Shown here: piece by piece, positions 32,470-42,794 of the stretch
How positions within the stretch are numbered: position 1 is the stretch's first letter
How the letters are laid out: each line of letters begins with the position of its first letter
Source: Nannobrachium achirus
Taxonomy: Eukaryota; Chordata; Actinopteri; Myctophiformes; Myctophidae
Reading direction: 5' to 3'
Length of the DNA: 64,000 nt
Assembly (NCBI GenBank): GCA_963921795.1
Contig: OY997643.1
Coordinates: 74,569,874 to 74,633,873, forward strand
Made by a program: the position numbers and the translations under genes
Notes under the pieces: generated by a model
The model's database searches: none
What the model was told of the DNA's origin: nothing
The model's input: only the letters and a program-made list of their open reading frames with translations

Positions 32470-32655
32470 ATCTAGCCTGTAGGCTATATTTTATATAAAC
32501 CAGTCAGTGCTTGACTGCATTCACACAATTAATGTCCAACTGTAATGAGTTTAAATATGATGAGTTTTGGCAGTTAATAAGTGAAGGGTCCTACTCAGAG
32601 TGCAAGAGTTTTTATTAGTATTTTATTTCTCCATAGCGATGGTTGTTCTCTAGGC
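32470..32655. other. Spacer
   Basis: AT-rich, nothing recognised. Confidence 0.5.
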
Positions 32656-33647
32656 TAGAGGTTCTCAACCTGTGGGTCGGGACCCCCAGGGGGGTCCCCA
32701 AATGATGTTGGGGGGTCCCCAGATGATTAACTTATTAGTTTTTAGCCTGAAAAGTACATTCCTAATTTAACATCAAATGCATTTAGTTATACTTATGTTT
32801 AAGGGATATTTCACTTTCAAAAAATCTTTTTGTCATTTTATCATCTAATCAGGCTCTTGGGAACACCCAGGACAGTTTTTTTTAATTTCTTCATTCAGTA
32901 TTTAGATATTTGTTAATTAATTTCCCCCTTCCAGGACCTTCCTATACAAACCCATTATAACTTCAAACTCCATTTTAACCATGATGGATTCAATGAAAAC
33001 AACTGTCCTTTTTTTCTGGTGACTCCTGACACCCTCTGAAAACGTGAGCAGGCCATGTTTTCTTTTGATAACTTTTTTTTATATAATCTTTTATTGTATT
33101 TAATAATTTTCATTTGATTAATAGGAATCAATGAAAAATGTTATAAAAAAAGAAGAAAAAAAACATGGCCTGCTCACGTATTCAGAGGGTGTCAGGAGTC
33201 ACCAGAAAAAAGGACAGTTTTCATTGAATCTATCATGGTTAAAATGGAGTTTGAAGTTATAATGGGTTTGTATAGGAAGGTCCTGGAAGGGGGAATGAAT
33301 ATCAAATATCTAAATACTGAATGAAGAAATTCAAAAGCTGTCCTGGGTGTTCCCAAAGTGAAATGTCCCTTTAACTGTATGAACTTAAAGGACAATACAC
33401 ATGTAATACTAGTCATTAAGCTACTAATATAGACTGACGTACTTGGAGCAGGTGACAGCGTCATGTTTGCATGTTTAGAATTGTAACAGCTGAAATCAAT
33501 AATATCAGTATTCCCATATCAACCTGCGGGTGGCGCTAGACAGTAAGTGAAGGTGGGGGCCGCCAGTTGCCCATGTATGGTTTATACTGATGGTGATAAG
33601 TTGAGAGGACCCCTGGGGGTCCTCAGACCACACTGTGAGAACCACTG
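32656..33647. mobile_element. hAT family B element split by a TTAA element
   Basis: The left end TAGAGGTTCTCAACCTGTGG GT and GGGGTCCCC match the 30.6-kb element. The right end is GTGAGAACCACTG at 33647. Without the nested insert (32803-33370) it is about 424 bp. The flanking octamers (CTCTAGGC and GTCTAAAG) do not match, so one end may derive from another copy. AGAACCACTGGTCTAAAG is repeated 30 bp downstream. Confidence 0.7.
32803..33370. mobile_element. TTAA fold-back element nested in a hAT element
   Basis: Flanked by TTAA (32799-32802, 33371-33374). The ends GGGATATTTCACTTT and, from the right, AGGGACATTTCACTTT are inverted repeats that continue as ~200-bp arms. GGAACACCCAGGACAG, CTTCATTCAGTATTTAGATA, CAGGACCTTCCTATACAAAC and GTGAGCAGGCCATGTTTT are all mirrored. 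The left arm has an extra ~41 bp near 32820-32860. The centre is AT-rich. No coding capacity. Confidence 0.88.
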
Positions 33648-33835
33648 GTCTAAAGGCTGACAGGTGAACCAGACACTTTGAGAACCACTGGTCTAAAGCA
33701 GGGGTCTTCAACAGGGGGTCCGGGACCCCTAGGGGGTCCTCAGAGTTACTACAAGGGGGTCCTCCAAATCTTTGAATGATAAAAACTTTTTTCTCCTCTT
33801 TTATATTAACCACTTGAACATAATCTGTGAACTTT

Positions 33836-33909
33836 AGCCAAAAATAGCAGATCTACAAGCACACATGCAACGCCTCGTTGTGAGCTTGTAGATCGGCTAT
33901 TTCTGGCAA
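33836..33909. repeat. Recurrent palindromic hairpin, copy 8
   Basis: GCCAAAAATAGCAGATCTAC and GTAGATCGGCTATTTCTGGC pair around AAGCACACATGCAACGCCTCGTTGTGAGCTT. The outer AGCCA/TGGCA bases resemble copy 1. Confidence 0.9.
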
Positions 33910-34033
33910 AGAGGTTTAGTGTAGAGGGGAAAAAGAGCAGACCAAGCACAGAGTGAAATAGTCAGGGACCCATTCCCTGATAATGGGAGAGGACTTGTGA
34001 TGATCTGCCGCACTTTTTATTTCTATTTTATCT

Positions 34034-34573
34034 TAGTTTGGTCATTAAGGTCCACAGAATGAGAGGCCTGCTCTGCCGGAAACATTGTGAAAAAAGGTTA
34101 TGGCCATTTGTATATTCACTGTCCCATCAACTTCACTATACAGGAAAATAATACAAAAAATAAATGTGCTTTAAGTAGCATGTGAGGGGTCAAACTAGGG
34201 GTTCTTCATGATTCTGAATCCATTGCAAGCATTTGTTTTGCATGAAAAACATTCATTGGGCAAAGTTTTGGGCAAATTTGTAAAAAGTGATGAGTCATCA
34301 AAAAATCATCACTTTTGGGGGGCTGATAATTTTGCCCTAGGAATGTTTTTTCATGCAAAACAAATGCTTGCAATGGATTCAGAATCATGAAGAACCCCTA
34401 GTTTGACCCCTCACATGCTACTTAAAGCACATTTATTTTATTTTTTAGATATTTTTCTTTTCCTGTATAGTGAAGTCGATGGGACAGTGAATATACAAAT
34501 GGCCATAAGTTTTTTTCGCGATGTTTCCGGCAGAGCAGGCCTGTCATTCTGTGGACCTTAATGACCAAACTAA
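34034..34573. repeat. 540-bp near-perfect palindrome (fold-back element)
   Basis: Left arm TAGTTTGGTCATTAAGGTCC, right end GGACCTTAATGACCAAACTA. The arms (~245 bp each) match almost base for base, shown by the same short open frame (MILNPLQAFVLHEK start) read from 34208 forward and 34388 backward. The centre is near 34303 (AAAGTGATGAGTCATC...GATCATCACTTT type). TTAA occurs just inside each end, so it may be another TTAA element whose palindrome reaches past the target site. Confidence 0.9.
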
Positions 34574-34853
34574 TAAATACAACAGAAAAAGTATGGAAAG
34601 ACATCACAGGTATCACCCCTATTCCTTGAGCTTTTGGGCTTGTGGGTCAATGACTAAAAGGTCAAGTTTATTAAGTATTGATGGTCAAGTGGTTAAATAT
34701 CTGAAAACACAAATTGACATGAATCCAAAATACACTGATGATTGTGCTGTCAAACAAAACTACTGTATCTGTTGTGGGGGTCCCTGCTTCATCTCTCTCT
34801 CTCTCGATTAAGGGGTCCTTGGCCTGAAAACGATGAAGAGCCCTGGTCTAAAG

Positions 34854-35135
34854 ACTTCTGTGGTTCTTTTCAAGACAAATTCCAAGCCTCATATTTCTGC
34901 CTAGCTCCTCCTCCGGTGTTATGGGGAAATTGGTGACCTGACAAAATGTGTGTCCATCTTGTGGACTTCACATAATGTCAAACATCCAAAGCAAATCACT
35001 GCTGTCTTATTAAGAGTTAAAGCTAGTAGGCCTATACAGTGGCTTAAAGTAACTAGTAAGTACATTTACTTATTTAAGATAGATTATAGAATTGGGTCAA
35101 ATATTCAAAGACTTGCACAAATTGATACAAATTCA
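34854..35135. other. Unassigned sequence
   Basis: Nothing recognised apart from a CAGTGGCTTAAAGTAACTAG block that weakly resembles the AGTACTTAAG-type dispersed repeat. Confidence 0.45.
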
Positions 35136-35170
35136 AAAATGGCAGATCTACAAGCTTGCATCTGCTATTG
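35136..35170. repeat. Recurrent palindromic hairpin, copy 9 (collapsed)
   Basis: AAAATGGCAGATCTACAAGC followed at once by TTGCATCTGCTATTG. The inner stem and loop are gone, as expected from deletion across a palindrome during replication. Confidence 0.75.
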
Positions 35171-35324
35171 TTTTTAATGTTAAAACATGAAAACAATGGT
35201 TAAAGTAATGATGTGTTCCTGGTCTTAATGGGTTAATTCCTGTGTCTATTCTAGGCTCCTCAACCAGCCCAACATCCTCCTTCAGGACAACTACATTACC
35301 CAGAAGGCTCTGACATGTCAACGT

Positions 35325-35327
<3 letters not shown>
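35171..35327. other. Linker ending in a CTGACATGTCAACGTAA copy
   Basis: The terminal CTGACATGTCAACGTAA (35311) recurs at about 36181 and 36256, on the far side of the GC-rich island. Confidence 0.6.

Positions 35328-35391
<64 letters not shown>
35328..35391. repeat. (AC)n microsatellite
   Basis: About 32 AC repeats joined to the CTGACATGTCAACGTAA word. Confidence 0.96.
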
Positions 35392-35394
<3 letters not shown>

Positions 35395-36180
35395 CTCCAC
35401 TGGCCCACAACCTCACGATCCGATGCCCTCCCTGACGCGGAGTCAGCAGGGGTCGGTAGGAGGGACACGGGCGCGAAGCCTGTGCCCCTCCCGGTGTCCT
35501 AAGGCGCATTGCAGTGATGCCATGGAGAGAATACTCCAGCCTCCTATCTGCGTGGAGCCGTTCTCCGTGTGGAACGGGTGGGGGTCGGAGCGTTGGGGAG
35601 TGTGGCTGAGGCATGGTTGAGGTGCTCTCGCTTGAAGTGCACATTGAACTAGGGTCTCCTCGTCCCTCCCGGGGCAGGGGATCTCAGGTTTCGTTTGTGC
35701 CGCACCCTTCGTGGGCAGAGCGAAGCATAACGTCCCCAACGACCTACGGGTCAACGGGGAGCCGCATCCCTCTACTCAGCCATACGAGGGCCCTCGGTGG
35801 TGTCCCTCTCCCCGATCAAGTCTCTTGATCCTCTTGGGCATCAGTGCAAGCAGAAAGAGCCTGCCGGCTTCCCTATCGCGTGGAGCGGTCTGCGTGAAGT
35901 TGCGTGGGGAGTCGGTTAGGCTGAGGAGTACGGCGGATGGGAGGAACGAGGTGCCAAGCACTCGAAGTGCACATTGAGTTAGGGTCCGCCGTCCTTGTGA
36001 CGGGGGATCTCAGACATCGTTTGTGCCGTGCCCCCTCGGGTGGGCAAGAGTGTGGCCTAATGTTCCCCGACGGCCCCCGGGCCGGGGCGAAGGTTCCGCC
36101 CAAACGGGACGCCGCGTTCACAAGTCAGCCGTGCGAGGACCCCCTTCGGGGGGCAACCTCTCCTCGAACTGGTGTGACCT
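35392..36180. repeat. GC-rich island of two diverged ~330-bp repeats
   Basis: GAAGTGCACATTGA occurs at 35634 and 35964, and GATCTCAG..TCGTTTGTGCCG at about 35679 and 36008, so the spacing is about 330 bp. Matching blocks before and after (GCGTGGAGC, GGGGAGTCGG-like, CCGCATCCC/CCGCGTTC) show two imperfect tandem units. It is much richer in G+C and CpG than all surroundings. TCGAAGTGCACATTG followed by CCCGGGG-type sequence slightly recalls the 3' end of 5.8S rRNA with ITS2, but I would not call it rDNA. Open frames on both strands are composition effects. Confidence 0.7.
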
Positions 36181-36470
36181 TCTGACATGTCAGAAGGTCA
36201 ACGTAAGCACATAAGCACAACTCCTTACTGTACTGACAGTGGTTCAAACTCACTCTGACATGTCAACGTAAGCACATAAGCATAGCATAAGCATATGCAC
36301 ACATAAGCATATGCACATAAGCATATTATGCACATAAGCATATGCACACATAAGCATATGCACATAAGCATATTATGCACATAAGCTATGCACACATAAG
36401 CATATGCACATAAGCATATTATGCACATAAGCATATGCACACATAAGCATAGGCACATAAGCACAACTGT
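36181..36470. repeat. CATAAGCATATGCACA array
   Basis: Repeats of GCACATAAGCATATGCACA and its shorter forms (GCATATTATGCACATAAGC). Each contains the palindrome GCATATGC. Bracketed by duplicated GTACTGACAGTGGTTCAAAC TCA (about 36232 and 36471). Confidence 0.9.
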
Positions 36471-36861
36471 ACTGACAGTGGTTCAAACTCAGTGACATGC
36501 TGAGCTGAAAGCTCTTCGGAGATGGCCGGGTGTATGGAGAACCGGAACGATTGGAGACTCCGATGGAAGCTCGTCTGAGGACGACCGAGAGTAGAAAATG
36601 TGAGTACTTTCTCCACCTCTGCTAGTATGCTCTGGTTTAATAAACAACAACATGTATTTGCAGTGCATTTGGACATTGATGTTTACGTGAAGTCTGCAAG
36701 ATGGTCACGTGTTTCTGAAGGTCACCAATCACATAGTGCCTCTTTGTTTTATGGCTGTGAGAATGAGAAGGTTTTTGGCGTTTAATTAATGAGCTTGGGA
36801 GAGAGAAGGAAGAGATGTTTTTGTTTTAGCAAATTAATAATGAACTGTGAGAGGGAGGGCA
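36471..36861. other. Leader-like sequence left of the BEL array
   Basis: Contains a possible AATAAA signal (TTTAATAAACAACAACATG, about 36637). At 36771-36850 there is a block (TTTTTGGCGTTTAATTAATG, AGCTTGGGAGAGAGAAGGAA) that reappears at 37473 and 39132, so it belongs to the same element. It may be part of an LTR or env-side sequence. No separate gene. Confidence 0.5.
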
Positions 36862-37139
36862 AGTCAGTCTGTCTTGTCTGTGTCTTGGTGTTGGTTTTTG
36901 CTGTCTTGGCGTGTTGCGTGATCCCTTGTCTTGGTGTTCTTGTTAAGTCATTCATGAAGTCATTCATAGGCCAGTATGCTATGATCCCCACAGCTGGTTA
37001 TGCACTGTCTGGACGTGCTCTCGCCCAGGATAGGGAAATGATCCATTCTGATGGAGAGGATGTTGAAGTCACATCATTCGCCAGTTTGCCACCCCCTAAT
37101 GATTTTGCCGAGTTGCCTTATTTTCTCCAACCCAATTAG
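36862..37139 (+). pseudogene. Envelope-like C-terminal tail, copy 1
   Basis: The open frame (116 codons if begun at 36789) has one strong membrane segment, VCVLVLVFAVLACCVIPCL, at residues 30-48. A short basic and amphipathic stretch (KSFMKSFIGQ) and an acidic cytoplasmic-like tail ending in stop at 37137 follow. A hydrophobic anchor with Cys and a Pro-Cys end, then a short tail just before LTR-like DNA, is the layout of a retroelement Env transmembrane subunit. The ectodomain is absent, so this is a fragment. Some BEL/Pao elements carry env, which fits the neighbouring gag. An unrelated membrane ORF cannot be excluded. Confidence 0.5.
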
Positions 37140-37545
37140 GCCATAGATTAGGATGTTTTCTGTGTCTGCACTCAGTAAAAGCAGTGCAGACACTTAGATA
37201 GGGTATATCTTTCTTATTCTTAGATCTTACTTTATGACTGCTAGCTCCTCTCAGACAGGTGTGCTTTCACACAGCCTGTTTGCTTATATAAATCATTTCC
37301 TCTGTTTGATGGTGCAGCATCTTAAACCTGGGAGGGTGTGATGTGTTTGATGTTTTGAGGGAATGTCTCATTATTAACCACTTTTCCCCCACAGCCCCTG
37401 TTGCTTTTTTGTCACATTATTTACTCATGTACGCAATGTCATGATTCTAAAGAATTATGGAATTATGGTCTTGCCAGGTTTTTGGCGTTTAATGAGCTTG
37501 AGAGAGAGAAGGAAGGGATGTTTTTGTTTTAGCAAATTAATAATG
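37140..37545 (+). promoter_or_regulatory. Probable LTR segment, copy 1
   Basis: Lies between the env-like stop and gag. A purine tract CTGGGAGGG (about 37328) precedes TGTGATGTGTTTGATG, as a polypurine tract precedes an LTR starting TG. TATATAA occurs upstream at 37285-37291, which does not fit inside that LTR, so either the LTR starts earlier or the TATA is incidental. The segment is repeated at 38793-39204. The right limit is masked by gag-derived sequence joined at GTGATGTGCAATGTGTG. Confidence 0.45.
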
Positions 37546-37700
37546 AACTGTGATGTGTGATGTGCAATGTGTGTTTATGAAGTATTTAAACTTAATCGAA
37601 GTCTGTTTATGAATTATTTAAAGGAGGAGGAGAAGGCAAAACATGAGTTATGGTTCAATGCAAAAAGGATAAATGAGTGAATACTTGGACACAAAGTACA
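37546..37700 (+). pseudogene. gag scrap joined to LTR-like DNA
   Basis: GCAATGTGTGTTTATGAAGT, a second 32-bp unit, GGAGGAGGAGAAGGCAAAAC and a truncated CTTGGACACAAAGTACAAAG. Same blocks as in full modules but with the coil removed. The joint is repeated at 39205 and 40122. Confidence 0.75.
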
Positions 37701-37898
37701 AAGGCTGTGTAAATGTGGTTGTGGTTCAAGAGAATGAGGATGATGTGGACAATCTAATTAAACCAACAGACAGCATTTCTAATGTTTTATGGTTGTAACC
37801 TGTTTGAGGGTTCATGGTTCACTGTTAAAATGTTATGGTTGCAACCTGTTCGTGGGTCTGACTCTGTTCTGAAGGTTTTGAGGTTTTAATTGTGATTT

Positions 37899-38510
37899 AA
37901 GTTTGGGTTTTGCACATTGTTCTGATTTCACTGAAAGCACGGTTATATATTTGAACTGCTCGTATTTTTGCATTGCTATTTAGTATGGTGTCTGATAAAG
38001 GTGTTCAGGGTGAAAATGAATTATGCGTAATGGTTCAACTACCCGCCAGTGGGGCTGAAACGCATAGGCCTACTGATGGTGATGCAATGCACGCTCAAAG
38101 CTCAAAGGGTTGAACTTGAATCTGCGCAGGTTGAGCCAGCCACACTGGCTGTTGTAAAGGGTTCACAGCCCCCAGAGGCTGAAAAACTGTCCGAAATCAC
38201 TCAAAGTGTTGTCGAAACGGAGACACCAGTCACAAAACGAAAAAGAATATTGACACCTAAAGCCCAAACATGAAGTGCAATGTGTGTTTATGAAGTATTT
38301 AAACTTAATCAATGTGTGTTTATGAAGTATTTAAACATAATCAATGTGTGTTTATGAAGTATTTAAACATAATCAATGTGTGTTTATGAAGTATTTAAAC
38401 ATAATCAATGTGTGTTTATGAAGTATTTAAACAGAATCAATGTGTGTTTATGAAATATTCAACTTAATCAATGTGTTTTTATGAACTGGATGCAAACTGG
38501 ATCCAAAGAT
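37899..38510 (+). pseudogene. gag module 1: N-terminus with start codon, broken by an 8-bp duplication
   Basis: ATG at 37985 opens a frame starting MVSDKGVQGENELC, equivalent to the start of module 2. A duplication of GCTCAAAG at 38096-38103 shifts it and TGA follows within four codons. The other frame continues as VEPATLAVVKGSQPPEAEK and VVETETPVTKRKRILTPK. After ATGAAGTGCAATG there are five to six 32-bp units, then TGGATGCAAACTGGATCCAA fused straight into the second env-like tail. Confidence 0.75.
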
Positions 38511-38792
38511 GAGGTGTCAGTCTGTCTTGTCTGTGTCTTGGTGTTGGTTTTTGCTGTCTTGGTGTGTTGCGTGATCCCTTGTCTTGGTATTCTTGTTAAG
38601 TCATTCATGAAGTCATTCATAGGCCAGTATGCTATGATCCCCATAGCTGATTATGCACTGTCTGACCGTGCTCTCGCCCAGGATAGGGAAATGATCCACT
38701 CTGATGGAGAGGATGTTGAAGTCACATCATTCGCCAGTTTGCCACCCCCTAATGATTTTGCTGAGTTGCCTTATTTTGTCCAACCCAATTAG
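38511..38792 (+). pseudogene. Envelope-like C-terminal tail, copy 2
   Basis: Near-identical to 36862-37139 (hydrophobic segment with VLVCCVIPC in place of VLACCVIPC). Here the membrane segment is fused in frame to gag residues (MNWMQTGSKDEV), which marks it as a recombination product. It ends at a TAG in the same place as copy 1. Confidence 0.5.
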
Positions 38793-39204
38793 GCCATAGA
38801 TTAGGATGTGTTCTGTGTCTGCACTCAGTAAAAGCAGTGCAGGCACTTAGATAGGGTATATCTTTCTTATTCTTAGATCTTACTTTATGACTGCTAGCTC
38901 CTCTCAGACAGGTGTGCTTTCACACAGCCTGTTTGCTTATATAAATCATTTCCTCTGTGTGATGGTGCAGCATCTTAAACCTGGGAGGGTGTGATGTGTT
39001 TGATGTTTTGAGGGAATGTCTCATTATTAACCACTTTTTCACCACAGCCCCTGTTGCTTTTTTGTCACATTATTTACTCATGTACGCAATGTCATGATTC
39101 TAAAGAATTATGGAATTATGGTCTTGCCAGGTTTTTGGCGTTTAATGAGCTTGAGAGAGAGAAGGAAGGGATGTTTTTGTTTTAGCAAATTAATAATGAA
39201 CTGT
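38793..39204 (+). promoter_or_regulatory. Probable LTR segment, copy 2
   Basis: Repeats 37140-37545 with about 1% differences: TATATAA at 38938-38944, CTGGGAGGG then TGTGATGTGTTTGATG near 38980, and TTTTTGGCGTTTAATGAGCT near 39132. Confidence 0.45.
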
Positions 39205-39570
39205 GATGTGTGATGTGCAATGTGTGTTTATGAAGTATTTAAACTTAATCGAAGTCTGTTTGTGAAGTATTTAAAGGAGGAGGAGAAGGCAAAACATGAG
39301 TTATGGTTCAATGCAAAAAGGATAAATGTCAAGGAATTTGTGGATGAAGTGAATACTTGGACACAAAGTACAAAGGCTGTGTAAATGTGGTTGTGGTTCA
39401 AGAGAATGAGGATGATGTGTACAATATAATTAAACCAACAGACAGCATTTCTAATGTTTTATGGTTGTAACCTGTTTGAGGGTTCATGGTTCACTGTTAA
39501 AATGTTATGGTTGCAACCGGTTCGTGGGTCTGACTCTGTTCTGAAGGTTTTGAGGTTTTAACTGTGATTT
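39205..39570 (+). pseudogene. gag scrap and linker before module 2
   Basis: Repeats 37546-37898 but keeps GTCAAGGAATTTGTGGATGA, so it has slightly more of the coil start. TGTAAATG then ends the frame. Confidence 0.7.
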
Positions 39571-40473
39571 AAGTTTGGGTTTTGCACATTGTTCTGATTT
39601 CACTAAAAGCACGGTTATATATTTGAACTGCTGGTATTTTGCATTGCTATTTATTATGGCGTCTGATAAAGGTGTTCAGGGTGAAAATGAATTATGCGTA
39701 ATGGTTGAACTACCCGCCACTGGGGCTGAAACGCATAGGCCTACTGATGGTGACGCAATGCACGCTCAAAGGGTTGAACTTGAAATTGAATTTGCGCAGG
39801 TTGAGCCAGCCACGCTGGCTGTTGTAAAGGGTTCACAGCCCCCAGAGGCTGAAAAACTGTCCGAAATCACCCAAAGTGTTGTCGAAACGGAGACACCAGT
39901 CACAAAATGAAAAAGAATATTGACACCTAAAGCCCAAACATGAAGTGCAATGTGTGTTTATGAAGTATTTAAACTTAATCAATGTGTGTTTATGAAGTAT
40001 TTAAACATAATCAATGTGTGTTTATGAAGTATTTAAACATAATCAATTTGTGTTTATGAAGTATTTAAACTTAATCAATGTGTGTTTATGAACTGGATGC
40101 AAACTGGATCCAAACATGAGGTGCAATGTGTGTTTATGAAGTTTTTAAACTTAATCAATGTCTGTTTATGAAGTATTTAAAGGAGGAGGAGGCAAAACAT
40201 GATTTATGGTACAATACAAAAAGGATAAATGTCAAGGAATTTGTGGATGAAGTGAATACTTGGACACAAAGTACAAAGGCTGTGTAAATGTGGTTGTGGT
40301 TCAAGAGAATGAGGATGATGTGGACAATCTAATTAAACCAACAGACAGCATTTCTAATGTTTTATGGTTGTAACCTGTTTGAGGGTTCATGGTTCACTGT
40401 TAAAATGTTATGGTTGCAACCGGTTCGTGGGTCTGACTCTGTTCTGAAGGTTTTGAGGTTTTAACTGTGATTT
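39571..40473 (+). pseudogene. gag module 2: best-preserved N-terminus, one nonsense change
   Basis: ATG at 39656 (MASDKGVQGENELC) runs open for 85 codons through HAQRVELEIEFAQVEPA and ends at TGA 39908, where module 1 has CGA. 32-bp units (about 4) and TGGATGCAAACTGGATCC follow. The coil region is reduced to a scrap (40122-40290). No 45-bp array. Confidence 0.75.
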
Positions 40474-41840
40474 AAGTTTGGGTTTTGCACATTGTTCTGA
40501 TTACACTTAAAGCACTGTTTTATATTTGAACTGCTGGTATTTTGCATTGCTATTTATTATGGCGTCTGATAAAGGTGTTCAGGATGAAAATGAATTATGC
40601 GTAATGGTTTAACTACCTGCCACTGGGGCTGAAATGCATAGGCCTACTGATAATGACGCAATGCACGCTCAAAGGGTTGAACTTGAACTTGAATTTGCGC
40701 AGGTTGAGCCAGCCACGCTGGCTGTTGTAAAGGGTTCACAGCCCCCAGAGGCTGAAAAACTGTCTGAAATCACTCAAAGTGTTGTCGAAACAGAGACACC
40801 AGTCACGACATGAAAAATCATATTGACACCTAAAGCCCTACTGGATAAACTGGAAACTTTGCAAAAAGAGAGAAAGGCAAAATTGAACAAGGCATCTAAC
40901 CTGCAAAAAAGCATTTGGGAGTGGATGCAAACAGGATCCAAACATGAGGTGCAATGTGTGTTTATGAAGTATTTAAACTGAATCAATGTGTGTTTATGAA
41001 GTATTTAAACTTAATCAAGGAAGCAAGAGATGCTCAGAAGGCTCTGTTGCCAGTATTGCCCCCGGAGTAGAATGCAAAACATGATTTATGGTTCAATGCA
41101 AAAATGATAAATGTCAAGGAATTTGCAGTTGAAGTGAATACTTGGACACAAAGTACAAAGGAAAACATTCTGAAAAAGAAAAGGGAAATGGAGGAGGAGG
41201 AAAAAATGCTGAAAAAGACAAATGAGAGCTACCAATGCAAACATAGTAGTGTTACAAACCCCCAGTCGCCAAGCTCTGTCACTCACACATTCAGATGGAA
41301 TGGAATCCTACTACATGAAAGGAACCATTTTAAAAGAACCCACAGTCACACTCAATCCTCAAGCCAAAGAGTTCCAACCTACCATGCAGCAACCTCCACT
41401 ACCACAGCAACCACTAACTCAACCTTCCACGCAGCAATCTCTACAACCACAGCAACAGTTAACTCAACCTTCCACGCAGCAACCTCTACAACCACAGCAA
41501 CAGTTAACTCAACCTTCCACGCAGCAACCTCTACAACCACAGCAACGGCTAACTCAACCTTCCACACAGCAATCTCTATAACCACAGCAACAGTTACCTC
41601 AACCTTCCACACAGCAATCTCTACAACCACAGCAACAGTTAACTCAACCTTCCACGCAGCAACCTCTACAACCACAGCAAGTCTACAACCGTGTACAAGT
41701 CCAATGCATTGGTGGTTCATGGTTTCAGTTTTATGGTTGTAACCCGTTCGAGGGTTCATGGTTCACTGTTACAATGTTATGGTTGTAACCCGTTCGTGGG
41801 TCTGAATCTGTTCTGAAGGTTTTGAGGTTTTAACTGATTT
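40474..41840 (+). pseudogene. gag module 3: start codon, helix region, coil and first 45-bp array
   Basis: ATG at 40559 is followed by TAA after 16 codons (GTTTAACTA where others have GTTGAACTA). The LLDKLETLQKERKAKLNKAS and NLQKSIWEWMQTGS region is intact, then two 32-bp units, then KEARDAQKALLPVLPP with a TAG in place of a Glu codon (41068). The coil has the EEEEKMLKK part but lost about 40 bp. The 45-bp array at 41388-41680 has about 6.5 units. Confidence 0.78.
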
Positions 41841-42794
41841 AAGTTTGGGTCTAGCACATTGTTCTGATTTCACTGAAGGCATAGGCCTACTGATGGTGAC
41901 ACAATGCACGCTGGCTGTTGTAAAGGGTTCACAGCCCACAGAGGCTGAAAAACTGTCCGAAACCACTCAAACTGCTGTCGAAACGGAGACACGAAACGGA
42001 GACGAAAAAGCATATTGACACCTAAAGCCCAACTGGATAAACTGGAAACTTTGCAAAAAGAGAGAAAGGCAAAATTGAACAAGGCATCTAACCTGCAAAA
42101 AAAGCATTTGGGAGTGGATGCAAACTGGATCCAAACATGAGGTGCAATGTGTGTTTATGACGTATTTAAACGTAATCAATGTGTGTTTATGAAGTATTTA
42201 AACGTAATCAATGTTTGTTGTTTATGAAGTATTTAAACTTAATCAATGTGTGTTTATGAAGTATTTCAACTTAATCAATGTGTGTTTATGAAGTATTTAA
42301 ACTGAATCAATGTGTGTTACAACCACTTAATCAATGTGTGTTTATGAAGTATTTAAACTGAATCAATGTTTGTTGTTTATGAAGTATTTAAACTTAATCA
42401 ATGTGTGTTTATGAAGTATTTAAACTGAATCAATGTGTGTTACAACCACATCAACAGTTACCTCAACCTTCCACACAGCAATCTCTACAACCACAGCAAC
42501 AGTTACTTCAACCTTCCACACAGCAATCTCTACAACCACAGCAACAGTTACCTCAACCTTCCATGCAGCAACCTCTAAAACCACAGCAACAGTTATCTCA
42601 ACCTTCCATACAGCAACCTCTACAACCACAGCAAGTCTACAATCGGGTACAAGTCCAATGCATTGGTGGTTCATGGTTTCAGTTTTATGGTTGTAACCCG
42701 CTCGAGGGTTCATGGTTGACTGTTACAATGTTATGGTTGCCACCCGTTCGTGGGTCTGACTCTGTTCTGAAGGTTTTGAGGTTTTATCTGATTT
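41841..42794 (+). pseudogene. gag module 4: start deleted, coil deleted
   Basis: The leader joins CTGAAGGCATAGGCCTACTG, which removes the ATG and about 120 bp. After the helix region (one extra A near 42100 adds a frameshift) come about eight 32-bp units, which run straight into a 45-bp array (42443-42633, ~4 units) through GTGTGTTACAACCACATCAA. Confidence 0.75.

Larger units (their letters stand above)
33699..34845. mobile_element. hAT family A element with perfect 8-bp duplication and a nested palindrome
   Basis: CAGGGGTCTTCAACAGGGGG to ACGATGAAGAGCCCTG, flanked exactly by GTCTAAAG (33691-33698, 34846-34853). 1,147 bp, of which about 540 bp (34034-34573) is an inserted palindrome. Hairpin copy 8 and its flanks (AGTGTAGAGGGGAAAAAGAG) match the 20.7-kb element in reverse. 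No transposase. Confidence 0.9.

Noticed and set aside
35634..36060. 5.8S rRNA/ITS2 fragment
   Set aside because: Only about 20 loosely matching bases; the preceding 5.8S sequence is not recognisable. A database alignment is needed before calling it rDNA.
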